Source: Pseudonocardia kujensis (lineage in GTDB: Bacteria; Actinomycetota; Actinomycetes; Mycobacteriales; Pseudonocardiaceae). From it: a DNA stretch of 64,000 nt. The DNA lies in NCBI RefSeq assembly GCF_021283305.1, contig NZ_JAJSOK010000004.1, positions 124,001 through 188,000 on the forward strand, given 5' to 3'. Position numbers and translations under genes: made by a program. Below are positions 7,737 through 17,939 of the stretch, one piece after another (position 1 is the first letter of the stretch; the number at the start of each line of letters is the position of its first letter). The notes under the pieces were generated by a model. It made no database searches and was not told where the DNA came from. It worked only from the letters and a program-made list of their open reading frames with translations.

Positions 7737-8105
7737 TCAGTCCGGCTCGCCCGGCACCGGGTCGAGCCGGACCCGCACCTCGACCCGTCCGCGCTCGTCC
7801 CGGGTGGCGACCGCGTGGCCGGTGCGGTCCGCGCCCTCGAGTTCGACGGTGATCGGGCCACCCGCGCCGAGGAAGTTGCGCCACCAGTTCTTGGCGTCGG
7901 GGAACTGCACCCCGACGAGGAGCTCGTCCCCGGTGCGCCGGTAGGCGACCGGCGTCCGGAAGGTCCGGCCCGAGCGGCGGCCGACGTAACTGATCATCGC
8001 GATGCTGCGGCCCACGACGCGGCCCAGCCGCGGCGTGCGGGTCAGGGCCTCGACGCCGGCGTTGACGCAACGGACGGCCCTGCTGGTGAACACGGGAGCA
8101 CGCAC
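7737..8105 (-). CDS. Nitroreductase/quinone reductase family protein (DUF385, Ddn-like)
   Basis: A 122-residue protein of the DUF385 split-barrel family, which includes the mycobacterial F420H2-dependent enzyme Ddn. Recognisable parts are MISYVGRRSGRTFRTPVAYR (strand and phosphate-binding loop) and KNWWRNFLGAGGPITVELEG near the end. F420 binding is inferred from family membership; some members bind other flavins. The GTG start follows TACCGT by 7 bases, so a leaderless mRNA is likely. It converges with the DUF3072 gene and is divergent from the AraC gene 92 bases away. Confidence 0.75.
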   Translation of the reverse strand: MRAPVFTSRAVRCVNAGVEALTRTPRLGRVVGRSIAMISYVGRRSGRTFRTPVAYRRTGDELLVGVQFPDAKNWWRNFLGAGGPITVELEGADRTGHAVATRDERGRVEVRVRLDPVPGEPD

Positions 8106-8112
8106 CCGACCA

Positions 8113-8118
8113 ACGGTA
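8113..8118 (-). promoter_or_regulatory. -10 box of leaderless DUF385 gene
   Basis: TACCGT on the minus strand, 7 bases before the GTG at 8105. Confidence 0.5.
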
Positions 8119-8197
8119 GCCGCACCACGGCTGAGCGACTCTCAGGACCGGACGGGGACAGTGCACTTCGGACGCGGGACATGGCACGATCGCGCAC

Positions 8198-8650
8198 GTG
8201 AGCAGCAGATCCGCCGCGAACCTCAGCGACCTGGCCCGGCTGCGCCGCGTGAAGGACCGGATCGACCGGGAGTACGCGCAGCCGCTCGACGTCGAGGCGC
8301 TCGCCCGGGGCGCCCACATGTCGGCGGGGCACCTCAGCCGGGAGTTCCGGCGGGCCTACGGCGAGTCCCCCTACTCCTACCTGATGACGCGCCGCATCGA
8401 GCGCGCGATGGCCCTGCTGCGGCGGGGCGACATGAGCGTCACCGAGGTCTGCTTCGCGGTGGGCTGCTCGTCGCTTGGCACGTTCAGCACGCGCTTCGCC
8501 GAGCTCGTCGGCATGCCGCCCGGCGCCTACCGCCGGGCGGCCGAGGAGCAGCGGGTGGACATTCCGTCCTGCGTGGTCAAGCAGGTGACGCGACCGGTCA
8601 GGAATCGAGAAGCCCCGGCCGGCGGAGCGCCGCTAGCGTCCTCGGCATGA
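8198..8650 (+). CDS. AraC family transcriptional regulator, DNA-binding domain only
   Basis: A 150-residue regulator consisting of the AraC/XylS double helix-turn-helix domain without a separate sensor domain. The first HTH is DVEALARGAHMSAGHLSREF and the second is VTEVCFAVGCSSLGTFSTRF, followed by GMPPGAYRR, the classical C-terminal signature. The last 35 residues are unstructured. It starts at GTG 8198. Its stop overlaps the start of a VOC-family gene (ATGA), a pairing common in actinobacteria where the regulator controls the adjacent VOC gene; that control is inference. Confidence 0.9.
   Translation: MSSRSAANLSDLARLRRVKDRIDREYAQPLDVEALARGAHMSAGHLSREFRRAYGESPYSYLMTRRIERAMALLRRGDMSVTEVCFAVGCSSLGTFSTRFAELVGMPPGAYRRAAEEQRVDIPSCVVKQVTRPVRNREAPAGGAPLASSA
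8634..8639 (+). promoter_or_regulatory. -10 box of VOC gene inside the araC-type gene
   Basis: TAGCGT within the last codons of the AraC gene, 7 bases before the VOC start. It suggests the VOC gene can be transcribed alone. Confidence 0.45.
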
Positions 8651-9072
8651 CAGCACAGAGCACCGACATCGTCATCAGCCAGACCTACCTGCCCCACACC
8701 GGCAAGGACGAGGCGATCGCGTTCTACCGGGACGTCCTCGGCTTCGAGGTGCAGAACGAGGTCGGCTACAACGACATGTACTGGATCACCGTCGGCCCGC
8801 CCGGGCAGCCGGAGGTCTCGATCGTCCTGCACCCGCCGGCGGCGGACCCGGGCGTCACCGACGAGGAGCGCCAGGTGGTCGCCGAGATGATGGCCAAGGG
8901 CACCTACGCCGCGATCAACCTGGCCACCAAGGACCTCGACGCGACGTTCGACCGGCTCCAGGCCGCCGACGCGGAGGTCGTCCAGGAGCCGATGGACCAG
9001 CCCTACGGCGTGCGGGACTGCGCCTTCCGTGACCCGGCGGGCAACATGATCAGGATCAAGCAGCTCGGCTGA
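8647..9072 (+). CDS. VOC (glyoxalase/bleomycin-resistance) family protein
   Basis: A 141-residue protein with the two beta-alpha-beta-beta-beta units of the vicinal oxygen chelate fold. The first unit contains AIAFYRDVLGFEVQNEVGY and the second LDATFDRLQAADAEVVQEP ending CAFRDPAGNMIRIKQ. VOC proteins include dioxygenases, glyoxalases and drug-binding proteins; nothing here fixes the substrate. The start overlaps the AraC stop codon by 4 bases and a TAGCGT box lies 7 bases before the ATG, so both co-translation and independent leaderless transcription are possible. Confidence 0.85.
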   Translation: MTAQSTDIVISQTYLPHTGKDEAIAFYRDVLGFEVQNEVGYNDMYWITVGPPGQPEVSIVLHPPAADPGVTDEERQVVAEMMAKGTYAAINLATKDLDATFDRLQAADAEVVQEPMDQPYGVRDCAFRDPAGNMIRIKQLG

Positions 9073-9127
9073 GCGGGGCGCGGGCGGACATCGACACGGC
9101 ACGTCGCACCACAGGGGGGAACACAGG

Positions 9128-11512
<2,385 letters not shown>

Positions 11513-11553
11513 GCCGGGGCTCGCCCGTCGACGGGGGGCGGTTCCGGGCCGGG

Positions 11554-12432
11554 TCAGGCGGCGTCGGGCGCAGCGGCGATGTCGGCGAGCAGGCTCGGCC
11601 CGGTCGGCGTCCAGCCGAAGCGCTCCCGGGTGCGGGCGCTCGAGGCGGGCTGGTCGAGGGCGAAGACGGCGCCGAGGAAGCCGTAGTCGTCCCCGGGGAC
11701 CTCGTCGACGGGCAGGTCGAGCCTTCGGCCGATCGCGGCGGCGATGTCCCGCATGCGGTCACCCTCGTCCGCGACGGCGTGCAGCACCGACCCGGCGGGC
11801 GCCTGTTCCAGGGCGATCCGGAACAGCCGCGCGGCGTCGAGCCGGTGGACCGCCGGCCAGCGCTGGGTGCCGTCGCCGACGTAGCCGGAGACGCCGGTGC
11901 GGCGGGCGATGTCGACGAGGAGCCCGGCGAACCCGCCCGTGCCGTGGGCGTGCACCGTGCGCGGCAACCGCACGACCGCCGCCCGGACGCCCCGGTCGGC
12001 GAGGGCGAGCGTCGCCGCCGCCGTGCGACCCCGGCCGCCCACGGGACCGTCCGTCGGCATCGCGTCCTCCTCCGTCGCGGTCCGGCCGGGCACCACGGGG
12101 GTACCGGAGGCGAGGACCAGCGGCTTCCCGGTGCCGACGAGGCCTTCGCCGAGGGCGGCCACGGCACGGCCCTCGGCCTCGGCGGAGGCGGCGAAGTCGG
12201 TGAAGTCGTGCGAGAACGCGAGATGGACGACGCCGTCGGCGGCGGCCGCCCCGGACCGCAGCGTGTCGAGGTGGGCCAGGTCGCCGCGGAGCACGTCGGC
12301 CCCGGCGGCGGTGAGGGCGGCCGCCGAGGCCTCCGACCGGGCGAGGCCGACGACCTCGTGGCCCGCGCCGAGCAACTCCGGGACGAGGGCCGAGCCGATC
12401 GCGCCGCTGGCTCCGGTGACGAGGACACGCAT
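11554..12432 (-). CDS. NAD(P)-dependent epimerase/dehydratase-type SDR
   Basis: A 292-residue extended short-chain dehydrogenase/reductase. The Rossmann motif VTGASGAIGSAL is at the N-terminus, followed by GDLAHLDTLRSG (cofactor acid region) and VVHLAFSHDF. The classical YxxxK pair is not evident, so it may be an atypical, NmrA-like or non-catalytic member. I start it at ATG 12432 because GGAG lies 6 bases upstream; an in-frame ATG at 12438 is the alternative. It is divergent from the Imm5-like gene. Two near-identical 24-bp palindromes fill the gap between them, so both genes are probably under one repressor. Confidence 0.82.
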   Translation of the reverse strand: MRVLVTGASGAIGSALVPELLGAGHEVVGLARSEASAAALTAAGADVLRGDLAHLDTLRSGAAAADGVVHLAFSHDFTDFAASAEAEGRAVAALGEGLVGTGKPLVLASGTPVVPGRTATEEDAMPTDGPVGGRGRTAAATLALADRGVRAAVVRLPRTVHAHGTGGFAGLLVDIARRTGVSGYVGDGTQRWPAVHRLDAARLFRIALEQAPAGSVLHAVADEGDRMRDIAAAIGRRLDLPVDEVPGDDYGFLGAVFALDQPASSARTRERFGWTPTGPSLLADIAAAPDAA

Positions 12433-12446
12433 GAGCATCTCCAATG

Positions 12447-12470
12447 GTGACGGGACTCTTGTCCCATCAC
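12447..12470. promoter_or_regulatory. Operator-like palindrome 1
   Basis: Twenty-four bases with half-sites GTGACGGGAC and GTCCCATCAC around a 4-base centre, one mismatch between arms. It lies 15 bases upstream of the SDR start and would overlap its promoter. Confidence 0.7.
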
Positions 12471-12479
12471 GCTACACCG

Positions 12480-12503
12480 GCGACGGGACAAGTGTCCCGT
12501 CAC
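12480..12503. promoter_or_regulatory. Operator-like palindrome 2
   Basis: Twenty-four bases with half-sites GCGACGGGACA and TGTCCCGTCAC around AG. The same motif as palindrome 1, 33 bp away centre to centre, and ending exactly at the -10 box of the Imm5-like gene. Confidence 0.75.
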
Positions 12504-12509
12504 TAGGAT
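12504..12509 (+). promoter_or_regulatory. -10 box of leaderless Imm5-like gene
   Basis: TAGGAT, directly after operator 2 and 6 bases before the ATG at 12516. Confidence 0.6.
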
Positions 12510-12515
12510 GACCGC

Positions 12516-13076
12516 ATGGTTCGCTCGGGACCGGGGCCAGGGGAGCGGGTGTCCGGCGACTTCGTGCTGACCATGGAGGAGCTCCGGGAGGTGGCGCGGT
12601 ACGCCGTGGAGAGCGCCGTCGAGGTCCTGCCGTTGTTCGAGCGCGACCGTCCGGAGGACCGGAGGCCTCGGTCGGCGGTGGAGGCGGCGTGGGTGTTCGT
12701 GGACGGCGCCGCGCGCACGAGGCTCCAGCGGGTGGCCGCCGTGGACGCCCACCGGGCCGCACGAGAAGCGGGCGCGGAGAGCGCGAGGCATGCGGCGCGT
12801 GCGGCCGGTGATGCGGCTTCCGCGGCGTACCTGCACCCGCTCGCCGAGGCGACCCAGGTCGGGCACATCCTGCGATCCGTCGCGTGTGCCGCCCGTGCCC
12901 TCGAACTGGCGGCCGAGGACGACCCTGGCGTGGGGGAGCGCCACCTCGCGCAGGCGTGCGAGCGGGCGTCACCCCGCCTCGTCGCCGTCCTGAAGCGGTA
13001 CCCGCCCGTCGTGACCGGCCCGAGTCGCGTTGCACGGCTGATGGCGAGCCTGGATGGGGCGCTGCGTTCCGCCTGA
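12516..13076 (+). CDS. Imm5-like (putative immunity) helical protein
   Basis: A 186-residue all-helical protein. Its core (TMEELREVARYAVESAVEVL, then LFERDRPEDRRPR and HRAAREAGAESARHAARAAG, ending YLHPLAEATQVGHILRSVA) matches a family annotated as Imm5-like putative immunity proteins. In actinobacteria these genes usually sit beside a small regulator and are not next to toxins, so an immunity role is doubtful. Here no toxin or regulator is adjacent; the divergent partner is an SDR oxidoreductase. The ATG at 12516 fits the leaderless promoter, though the conserved region begins about 20 residues later. Function unknown. Confidence 0.7.
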   Translation: MVRSGPGPGERVSGDFVLTMEELREVARYAVESAVEVLPLFERDRPEDRRPRSAVEAAWVFVDGAARTRLQRVAAVDAHRAAREAGAESARHAARAAGDAASAAYLHPLAEATQVGHILRSVACAARALELAAEDDPGVGERHLAQACERASPRLVAVLKRYPPVVTGPSRVARLMASLDGALRSA

Positions 13077-13217
13077 GGGATCGGTGCGGACCGAACGGCG
13101 GCGCGCCGCGTCCGCCGGCGTCGACGGCGCCAGGACGAGACCCGACCCGGGCCCCCCAGCGCAGACGGATCACCGTCGTCGGTACAGCGACCGGGCTGCG
13201 TGTGGGAGGCTCGCCCG

Positions 13218-14096
13218 ATGCAGGTCGGTCTGCACGCTCTGGGGATCGGGACCGGCGCCCGGCGGCCCGTCATCGACGCGGTCGCGGGGGCGGCGGAGTC
13301 CTGCGGCTTCGCCACGCTGTGGTCGGGCGAGCACGTCGTGATGGTCGACCGGACGTCGTCGCGCTATCCGTACTCGGACGACGGCCGGATCGCCGTCCCG
13401 GCGACGGCGGACTGGATCGACCCCCTGATCGGCCTCAGCTTCGTCGCAGCGGCCACCTCGACGATCGGCGTGGCGACGGGCGTGCTGCTGCTGCCGGAAC
13501 ACAATCCGGTGCTCGTGGCCAAACAGGCGGCGACGCTCGACTCGTTGTCGGGCGGTCGGCTCACCCTCGGCGTCGGCGTGGGCTGGTCGCGCGAGGAGTT
13601 CGAGGCGCTCGGGGTGCCGTTTGCGCGGCGAGGGGCGCGGACCGAGGAGTACGTCGCCGCGATGCGCACGGTGTGGCGCGACGACGTCGCCTCCTTCGTC
13701 GGGGAGTTCGTCCGGCTCGACTCCGTACGCGTCAACCCGAAGCCGGTGCGGGACAGGGCGATCCCGATCGTCTTCGGAGGCAACAGCGACGCGGCGCTGC
13801 GCCGCGTCGCCGCGGTGGGCGACGGGTGGTACGGGTTCAACCTGGACGGCGTCGCCGACGTCGCCGGACGTCTCGAGTTCCTGCGGGCACGCTGCCGGGA
13901 GTCGGGACGCGACATCACGGAGCTGCGGCTCGCCGTCGCCCTGCGCAACCCGCAGGACGACGACGTCGCGAAACTCGCCGATCTCGGCGTGACCGAGCTG
14001 GTGATCGTCGACGCACCGCCGGCCGAGCCGCGCCTCGCCGCCGACCGGGTGTCGGCGCTGGCCGACCGCTGGATCCCGGCGGCCGCACGCGGATGA
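13218..14096 (+). CDS. LLM class (probably F420-dependent) oxidoreductase
   Basis: A 292-residue TIM-barrel protein of the luciferase-like monooxygenase superfamily. Motifs include GFATLWSGEHVV near the N-terminus, GVATGVLLLPEHNPVLVAKQ, the family hallmark LSGGRLTLGVGVGWSREEFE, and IPIVFGGNSDAALRR. The HNPVLVAKQAATLDSLSGGR block is typical of F420-dependent members in actinobacteria. The substrate is not predictable. I start at ATG 13218 because GGGAGG is 9 bases upstream; an upstream in-frame start at 13200 lacks that spacing. A small hairpin (14108-14125) follows the stop. Confidence 0.85.
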   Translation: MQVGLHALGIGTGARRPVIDAVAGAAESCGFATLWSGEHVVMVDRTSSRYPYSDDGRIAVPATADWIDPLIGLSFVAAATSTIGVATGVLLLPEHNPVLVAKQAATLDSLSGGRLTLGVGVGWSREEFEALGVPFARRGARTEEYVAAMRTVWRDDVASFVGEFVRLDSVRVNPKPVRDRAIPIVFGGNSDAALRRVAAVGDGWYGFNLDGVADVAGRLEFLRARCRESGRDITELRLAVALRNPQDDDVAKLADLGVTELVIVDAPPAEPRLAADRVSALADRWIPAAARG

Positions 14097-14198
14097 TCCA
14101 TCGGGTTCCTCGCCTGGTCGCGAGGGTTTCGATGCCGCGAGCGCGCATACCTGCACTGCGGGGCGACCCTGCCGAGCCCGTCGGCCGATCCTGTCCGA

Positions 14199-14366
14199 CT
14201 ACGGCATTCGCCGTCCGGTGATGCGATACCAGTCGCCCAGCCGTGCGAGGACGCCGATGCCACCGACGAGAAGCACGACGAGTCCCACGACGTACAGGTC
14301 GGGGAGCAGCAGGCCGAGGGCCCCGAGCCCGAGCCCGAACAGCACGACGAGCAGTGCGGAGACCAT
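14199..14366 (-). CDS. Small two-helix membrane protein
   Basis: A 55-residue protein, nearly all hydrophobic in the first 40 residues (ALLVVLFGLGLGALGLLLPD, then LYVVGLVVLLVGGIGVLARL) and ending in a basic tail YRITGRRMP. It probably forms two transmembrane helices. GGAGGGGG lies about 7 bases before the ATG at 14366, which supports translation. A longer frame exists upstream but is the antisense of cydA. It is divergent from cydA, 60 bases apart. No family recognised. Confidence 0.6.
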   Translation of the reverse strand: MVSALLVVLFGLGLGALGLLLPDLYVVGLVVLLVGGIGVLARLGDWYRITGRRMP

Positions 14367-14426
14367 GTCGGCACCCCCTCCGACCCCATCGTGCCCCCGC
14401 GGGCCGGAAGTTGCGGCGGTGGGGTC

Positions 14427-15817
14427 GTGAACACGCCGGTGCTGGTCCTTGCCGAGGGCGACGTCCCCGCGCGGGTGCAGATGGGGGCGTCGTTGGGCTT
14501 CCACATCGTCTTCGCCTGCTTCGGCATCGCCTTCCCGACCGTCGTGCTGATCGCGCACTGGCTGGGGATGAGGCGTCACGACGAGGTCGCGCTGGTGCTC
14601 GCGCGGCGCTGGGCGAAGGTCGCGGCCGTGGTGTTCGCCGTCGGGGCGGTGTCGGGGACCGTGCTGTCGTACGAGCTCGGGCTGCTCTGGCCCGGACTCA
14701 TGGGCCGTTACGGCTCGGCGTTCGGCATCCCGTTCGCCATCGAGGGCATCTGGTTCTTCGTCGAGGCGATCTTCACGGCCATCTACCTGTACGGCTGGGG
14801 CCGGCTGCGGCCGTGGGTGCACTGGCGGGGATGCCGATGGTGGTCGCGGGACTGCTCGGGGCCCTGGCCGTGGTGGCGGCGAACTCGTGGATGAACCAGC
14901 CGAGTGGCTTCACCCTGGTGGACGGGCGGGTCGCGACGGTGAACCCCTGGGCGGTGGTGTTCAACCCCGCGACGCCCTACGAGACCCCGCACATGATCCT
15001 GGCGGCCTACATGGTGGCCGGGTTCGTCGTCGCCGGCGTCTACGCGACCGGCCTGCTGCGCGGGCGGCGCGACCGCTACCACCGGCTGGGGTTCCTCATC
15101 CCGTTCTGGGTCGGCGCCGTGTGCGCGCCGTTGCAGGTGTACGTCGGCGACGTGCTCGCCCGTGCGGTGGCCCACCAGCAGCCGATCAAGTTCGCGGCGA
15201 TGGAGCTGGTGGACACCACGGCGCGGGGCGTCCCGGAGTGGCTCGGCGGGGTCTACTGGCACGGGCAGGTCTACTTCGGGGTCGCCATCCCGTACCTCGA
15301 CTCGCTGCTGGTCGGCTTCTCGCCGAACACCGAGGTGACCGGCTGGGACACCGTGCCCCCGGAGCTGCGGCCGCCGTTGCCGAACCTGATCCACCTGTCG
15401 TTCGACGGCATGGTCGCGATCGGGACCCTCCTCGTGGTCCTCGGCGCGTGGCAGGCGTGGGTGTGGAAGTTCCGCCGCGACGTCCTGTCGACCCGGTGGT
15501 TCCTGGTCCCGGCAGCCCTCGCCGGGGCCGCGTCGATCGTCGCGATGGAGCTCGGCTGGATCACCACCGAGGTGGGCCGCCAGCCCTGGGTCGTCTACGG
15601 GCTGCTGCTCACCCGCGACGCCGTGACACCGGCGAACGGCGTGCCCGTCACCCTGGCCGTCACCGTGGCGATCTACGGGGTGCTGACCGTGACCAGCATC
15701 GCGGTGCCGTGGCTCATGGGCCGCCGCTGGCGGGCCCAGGACGCGGCGGGGGCGGGCGCAGACACCGTGTGGGCGCCCTACGAGCGACCACGACGAGCCG
15801 AGGACGCGCGGCCGTGA
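14427..15817 (+). pseudogene. cydA: Cytochrome bd oxidase subunit I, frameshifted
   Basis: CydA carries haems b558, b595 and d and the quinol site of the oxygen-scavenging bd oxidase. The reading frame from GTG 14427 runs through the haem-ligand helix SLGFHIVFACFGIAFP, ELGLLWPGLMGRYGSAFG and PFAIEGIWFFVEAIF to RLRPWVHW at 14825. The rest of the protein (MPMVVAGLLGALAVVAANSW onward, including KFAAMELVD and GWITTEVGRQPWVVYG) lies in the next frame. Adding one base in the CGGGG at 14826-14830 restores about 464 residues, the normal short-Q-loop length. No other damage is visible and cydB is intact, so this is either a very recent mutation, slippage at the G-run, or a sequence error. It overlaps cydB by 4 bases. 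Confidence 0.85.
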
Positions 15818-17040
15818 CCCCCGCCGTGAACCCCGTGCCGGGTCCGTCGGTCGCCACTCTCGCCGTCGCCGTGGTGCTGCTGGTGACGGTGGCCGGGTAC
15901 GCCCTCTTCGCCGGTGCCGACCTGGGCGGGGGCACGTGGGACCTGCTCGCGGGCGGGGACGAGCGCGGCGCCCGTCCCCGGGAGGAGATCGACGCGTCCG
16001 TCACGCCGGTGTGGGAGGGGAACCACGTCTGGATCATCTTCGGCCTCGTCGTGTTCTGGACCGGGTTCCCCAGCGCGTTCAGCGCCGTGATGGTCGCGCT
16101 GTTCGTGCCGCTCGCCCTGTCGCTGCTCGGCATCGTGCTGCGGGGGATCGGCTTCGCCTTCCGGCACGAGGCCCAGCGCCCGGCGACGACCAGGCTGTAC
16201 GGAGCGCTGTTCGCCGCCTCCTCCCTCCTCACGCCCTTCTTCCTCGGGACCGCCGTCGGCGGGGTGGCCACCGGCGCGGTACCGGCCGACCCGGCGGGCA
16301 ACCTGCTCGGCGCGTGGACCAGCCCCACGGCGCTCGTGACCGGCTTGCTGTTCGTGGCCACGTGCGCCTACGTCGCCGGCGTCTACCTCGTGGCGGACTG
16401 CGAGCGCCGCGGCCACGACGACCTGGCGCGCTACTTCCGCCGCCGCTCGCTCGCCGCGGGGCTGGTCACCGGCCTCCTGGCGGCGATCAACCTGGTCCTG
16501 TTGGCGCGCAGCGCGCCGTACCTGTGGGCCGGGCTGACCGGCCCGGCGCTCCCGGCGGTCGCCGTCTCCGTCCTCGGCGGGATCGCCGCCCTGGCGCTGC
16601 TGCTGACCAGGCGACCGATGCTCCTGCGCGGCGCCGCGGCGCTCGCGGTGGTGGGCGTGGTCGCCGGATGGGGCGTCGCCCAGTACCCCTGGGTCCTGCC
16701 CGGGGCCGTCACGCTCAGCCAGAGCGCTGCGCCCGAGCCGGCGCAGCTGGCGCTCCTCGTCGCCCTGGGGCTGGCCCTGGTGCTCGTGTTCCCCGCGTTC
16801 GTGTGGCTGTACTGGCTGCAACAGCACGGGATGCTGCAAGAGTCGTCGCCGCCGTCGGTCCCCGCCGGGGCCCGGGGCCGCGAGGACGTTGCGGAGCGGA
16901 CCCCGCCGCCGGCAATGCCGGTCCGGGCCGCCGCCGACCGGCACCGCGGCCTGGAAGCGGTGGTCCTGCTCGTCGTCGCCGGGAGCGTCCTTCGCGACGC
17001 CGTCCGTCAGCTCACGTCGGGCCGGCGCCGACGCCGCTGA
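15814..17040 (+). CDS. cydB: Cytochrome bd oxidase subunit II
   Basis: CydB is the structural partner of CydA in the quinol oxidase membrane complex. The 408-residue protein has about nine transmembrane helices. Family features include ADLGGGTWDLLAGG near the N-terminus, PVWEGNHVWIIFGLVVFWTG (the most conserved CydB segment), GIVLRGIGFAFRHE, and GVAQYPWVLPG near the end. The C-terminal 70 residues form a variable cytoplasmic tail plus an extra hydrophobic stretch (AVVLLVVAGSVLRD). The GTG start overlaps the cydA stop (GTGA), giving translational coupling. cydDC, needed for assembly, is not in the window. Confidence 0.93.
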   Translation: MTPAVNPVPGPSVATLAVAVVLLVTVAGYALFAGADLGGGTWDLLAGGDERGARPREEIDASVTPVWEGNHVWIIFGLVVFWTGFPSAFSAVMVALFVPLALSLLGIVLRGIGFAFRHEAQRPATTRLYGALFAASSLLTPFFLGTAVGGVATGAVPADPAGNLLGAWTSPTALVTGLLFVATCAYVAGVYLVADCERRGHDDLARYFRRRSLAAGLVTGLLAAINLVLLARSAPYLWAGLTGPALPAVAVSVLGGIAALALLLTRRPMLLRGAAALAVVGVVAGWGVAQYPWVLPGAVTLSQSAAPEPAQLALLVALGLALVLVFPAFVWLYWLQQHGMLQESSPPSVPAGARGREDVAERTPPPAMPVRAAADRHRGLEAVVLLVVAGSVLRDAVRQLTSGRRRRR

Positions 17041-17122
17041 TCCCGGCCCGCTGCGGCGCGCGTCGACGTTATGACAGATCGCGCCGTGGTTCGAAGGCTC
17101 GGGCACGGGTGAGTGGCCCGGC

Positions 17123-17128
17123 TACTCT
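17123..17128 (+). promoter_or_regulatory. -10 box of a possible leaderless small gene
   Basis: TACTCT, 6 bases before the GTG at 17135. Confidence 0.35.
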
Positions 17129-17134
17129 GCCGTC

Positions 17135-17218
17135 GTGGGCAGCATCGTGGGGGCGTTCGCAGTGCTGGCGATGTTCACCGTCGTCCTGGGCGCGCTGCCC
17201 GGTGACCGCCTCGTCTGA
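17135..17218 (+). CDS. Possible small membrane peptide downstream of cydB
   Basis: A 27-residue reading frame starting at GTG: one hydrophobic helix (SIVGAFAVLAMFTVVLGALP) with a short charged end (GDRLV). It sits 94 bases after cydB. A TACTCT box 6 bases before the start matches the leaderless pattern used by many genes in this window, and no Shine-Dalgarno is present. Small single-helix subunits (CydX, CydS, CydH) accompany bd oxidases in other bacteria, but this sequence does not obviously resemble them. It may be a chance frame. Confidence 0.35.
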   Translation: MGSIVGAFAVLAMFTVVLGALPGDRLV

Positions 17219-17304
17219 TCGCGAATGGCGGCCGCTCGGACATCGTCCTTGCTCAGGGGGCTCGGGCTGCCGCTGCAGCAGCCCGTCATCGGTGAGCCGA
17301 TAAT

Positions 17305-17640
17305 CTATGTTATGACAGTTCGTTCGTAGCCGGCCCGGTCGCCAGGGTCCCCCAAAGAGCGCCGATGTCGGCGCACCACGGCGCGGGCCAGGTCCGGCGG
17401 GAGCGCCGCGGGATGCAGGGTGCCGGCGAGTCCGAGCCCGTCGAGACCAGCGCGGCGAACCGCTCGGCTTCGACCTCGACCTCCTCGGTGCGCACGCGCC
17501 CGCTCCGCCGCAGGAAGGTCCGGTCAGCGTCCGGACGCCGGCGTGCAGTCGTTCCGCGGTCGGCCGGAACGCCGGCGTGGTGCGGGCGCCCATCTGGACG
17601 ATGTGCGCCTGGTCCCAGCTGTAGACGCCACTGCCTCGCC
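17305..17640 (-). pseudogene. TetR regulator remnant (ligand-binding domain)
   Basis: On the minus strand three frame pieces together resemble the C-terminal half of a TetR regulator: TTPAFRPTAERLHAGVRTLT, then RVRTEEVEVEAERFAAL, then GLDGLGLAGTLHPAALPPDL followed by ARAVVRRH, ending at TAG 17305. The pieces are in different frames, so at least two frameshifts have occurred, near 17520 and 17450. The N-terminal HTH domain is not seen. Identification rests on the pattern EAERFAAL-DGLGL-LHP-LPPDLARAVVRRH, which is characteristic of TetR C-terminal domains. Decayed gene with no function. Confidence 0.5.
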
Positions 17641-17939
17641 GTCTCACCGTCGGTAACGCTTTCGATACGGATTTCGACCTCGAGGCCGAGGGTCGCTCTC
17701 CAGGGGTCCCACGATCTGCGCCAGGCGACAGCGCCGGCGGAGGGGTAAGGCCGATGGACGGTGGAGTCTCGATTGCCGAGGTCGAGGGGACCGCCTCCTG
17801 CGCGCCCTCGGCCTTCTCGGGCGAGGTGAATCTGCCCGTCGAAGCACCCGACGTTCCCGCGAGGCGCCACCGGCAGTCGACGGCGAACGCCGGGTGACGG
17901 GTCCTGATGAGTACCTTCACCTCGCGATCCGAGAACACG
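17641..17939. other. Intergenic, no intact gene seen
   Basis: Short frames on both strands, none with family features. Base composition is lower in G+C than in flanking housekeeping genes towards 17900. It may include the promoter of the deacetylase gene, but I see no clear -35/-10 pair. Confidence 0.4.

Noticed and set aside
12516..13076. Toxin-immunity locus
   Set aside because: The Imm5-like name is by similarity only; no polymorphic toxin, secretion gene or toxin fragment is adjacent.
14820..14833. Programmed ribosomal frameshift in cydA
   Set aside because: No slippery heptamer or downstream pseudoknot is evident, and cydA is not known to use recoding. A base deletion in the G-run is simpler.
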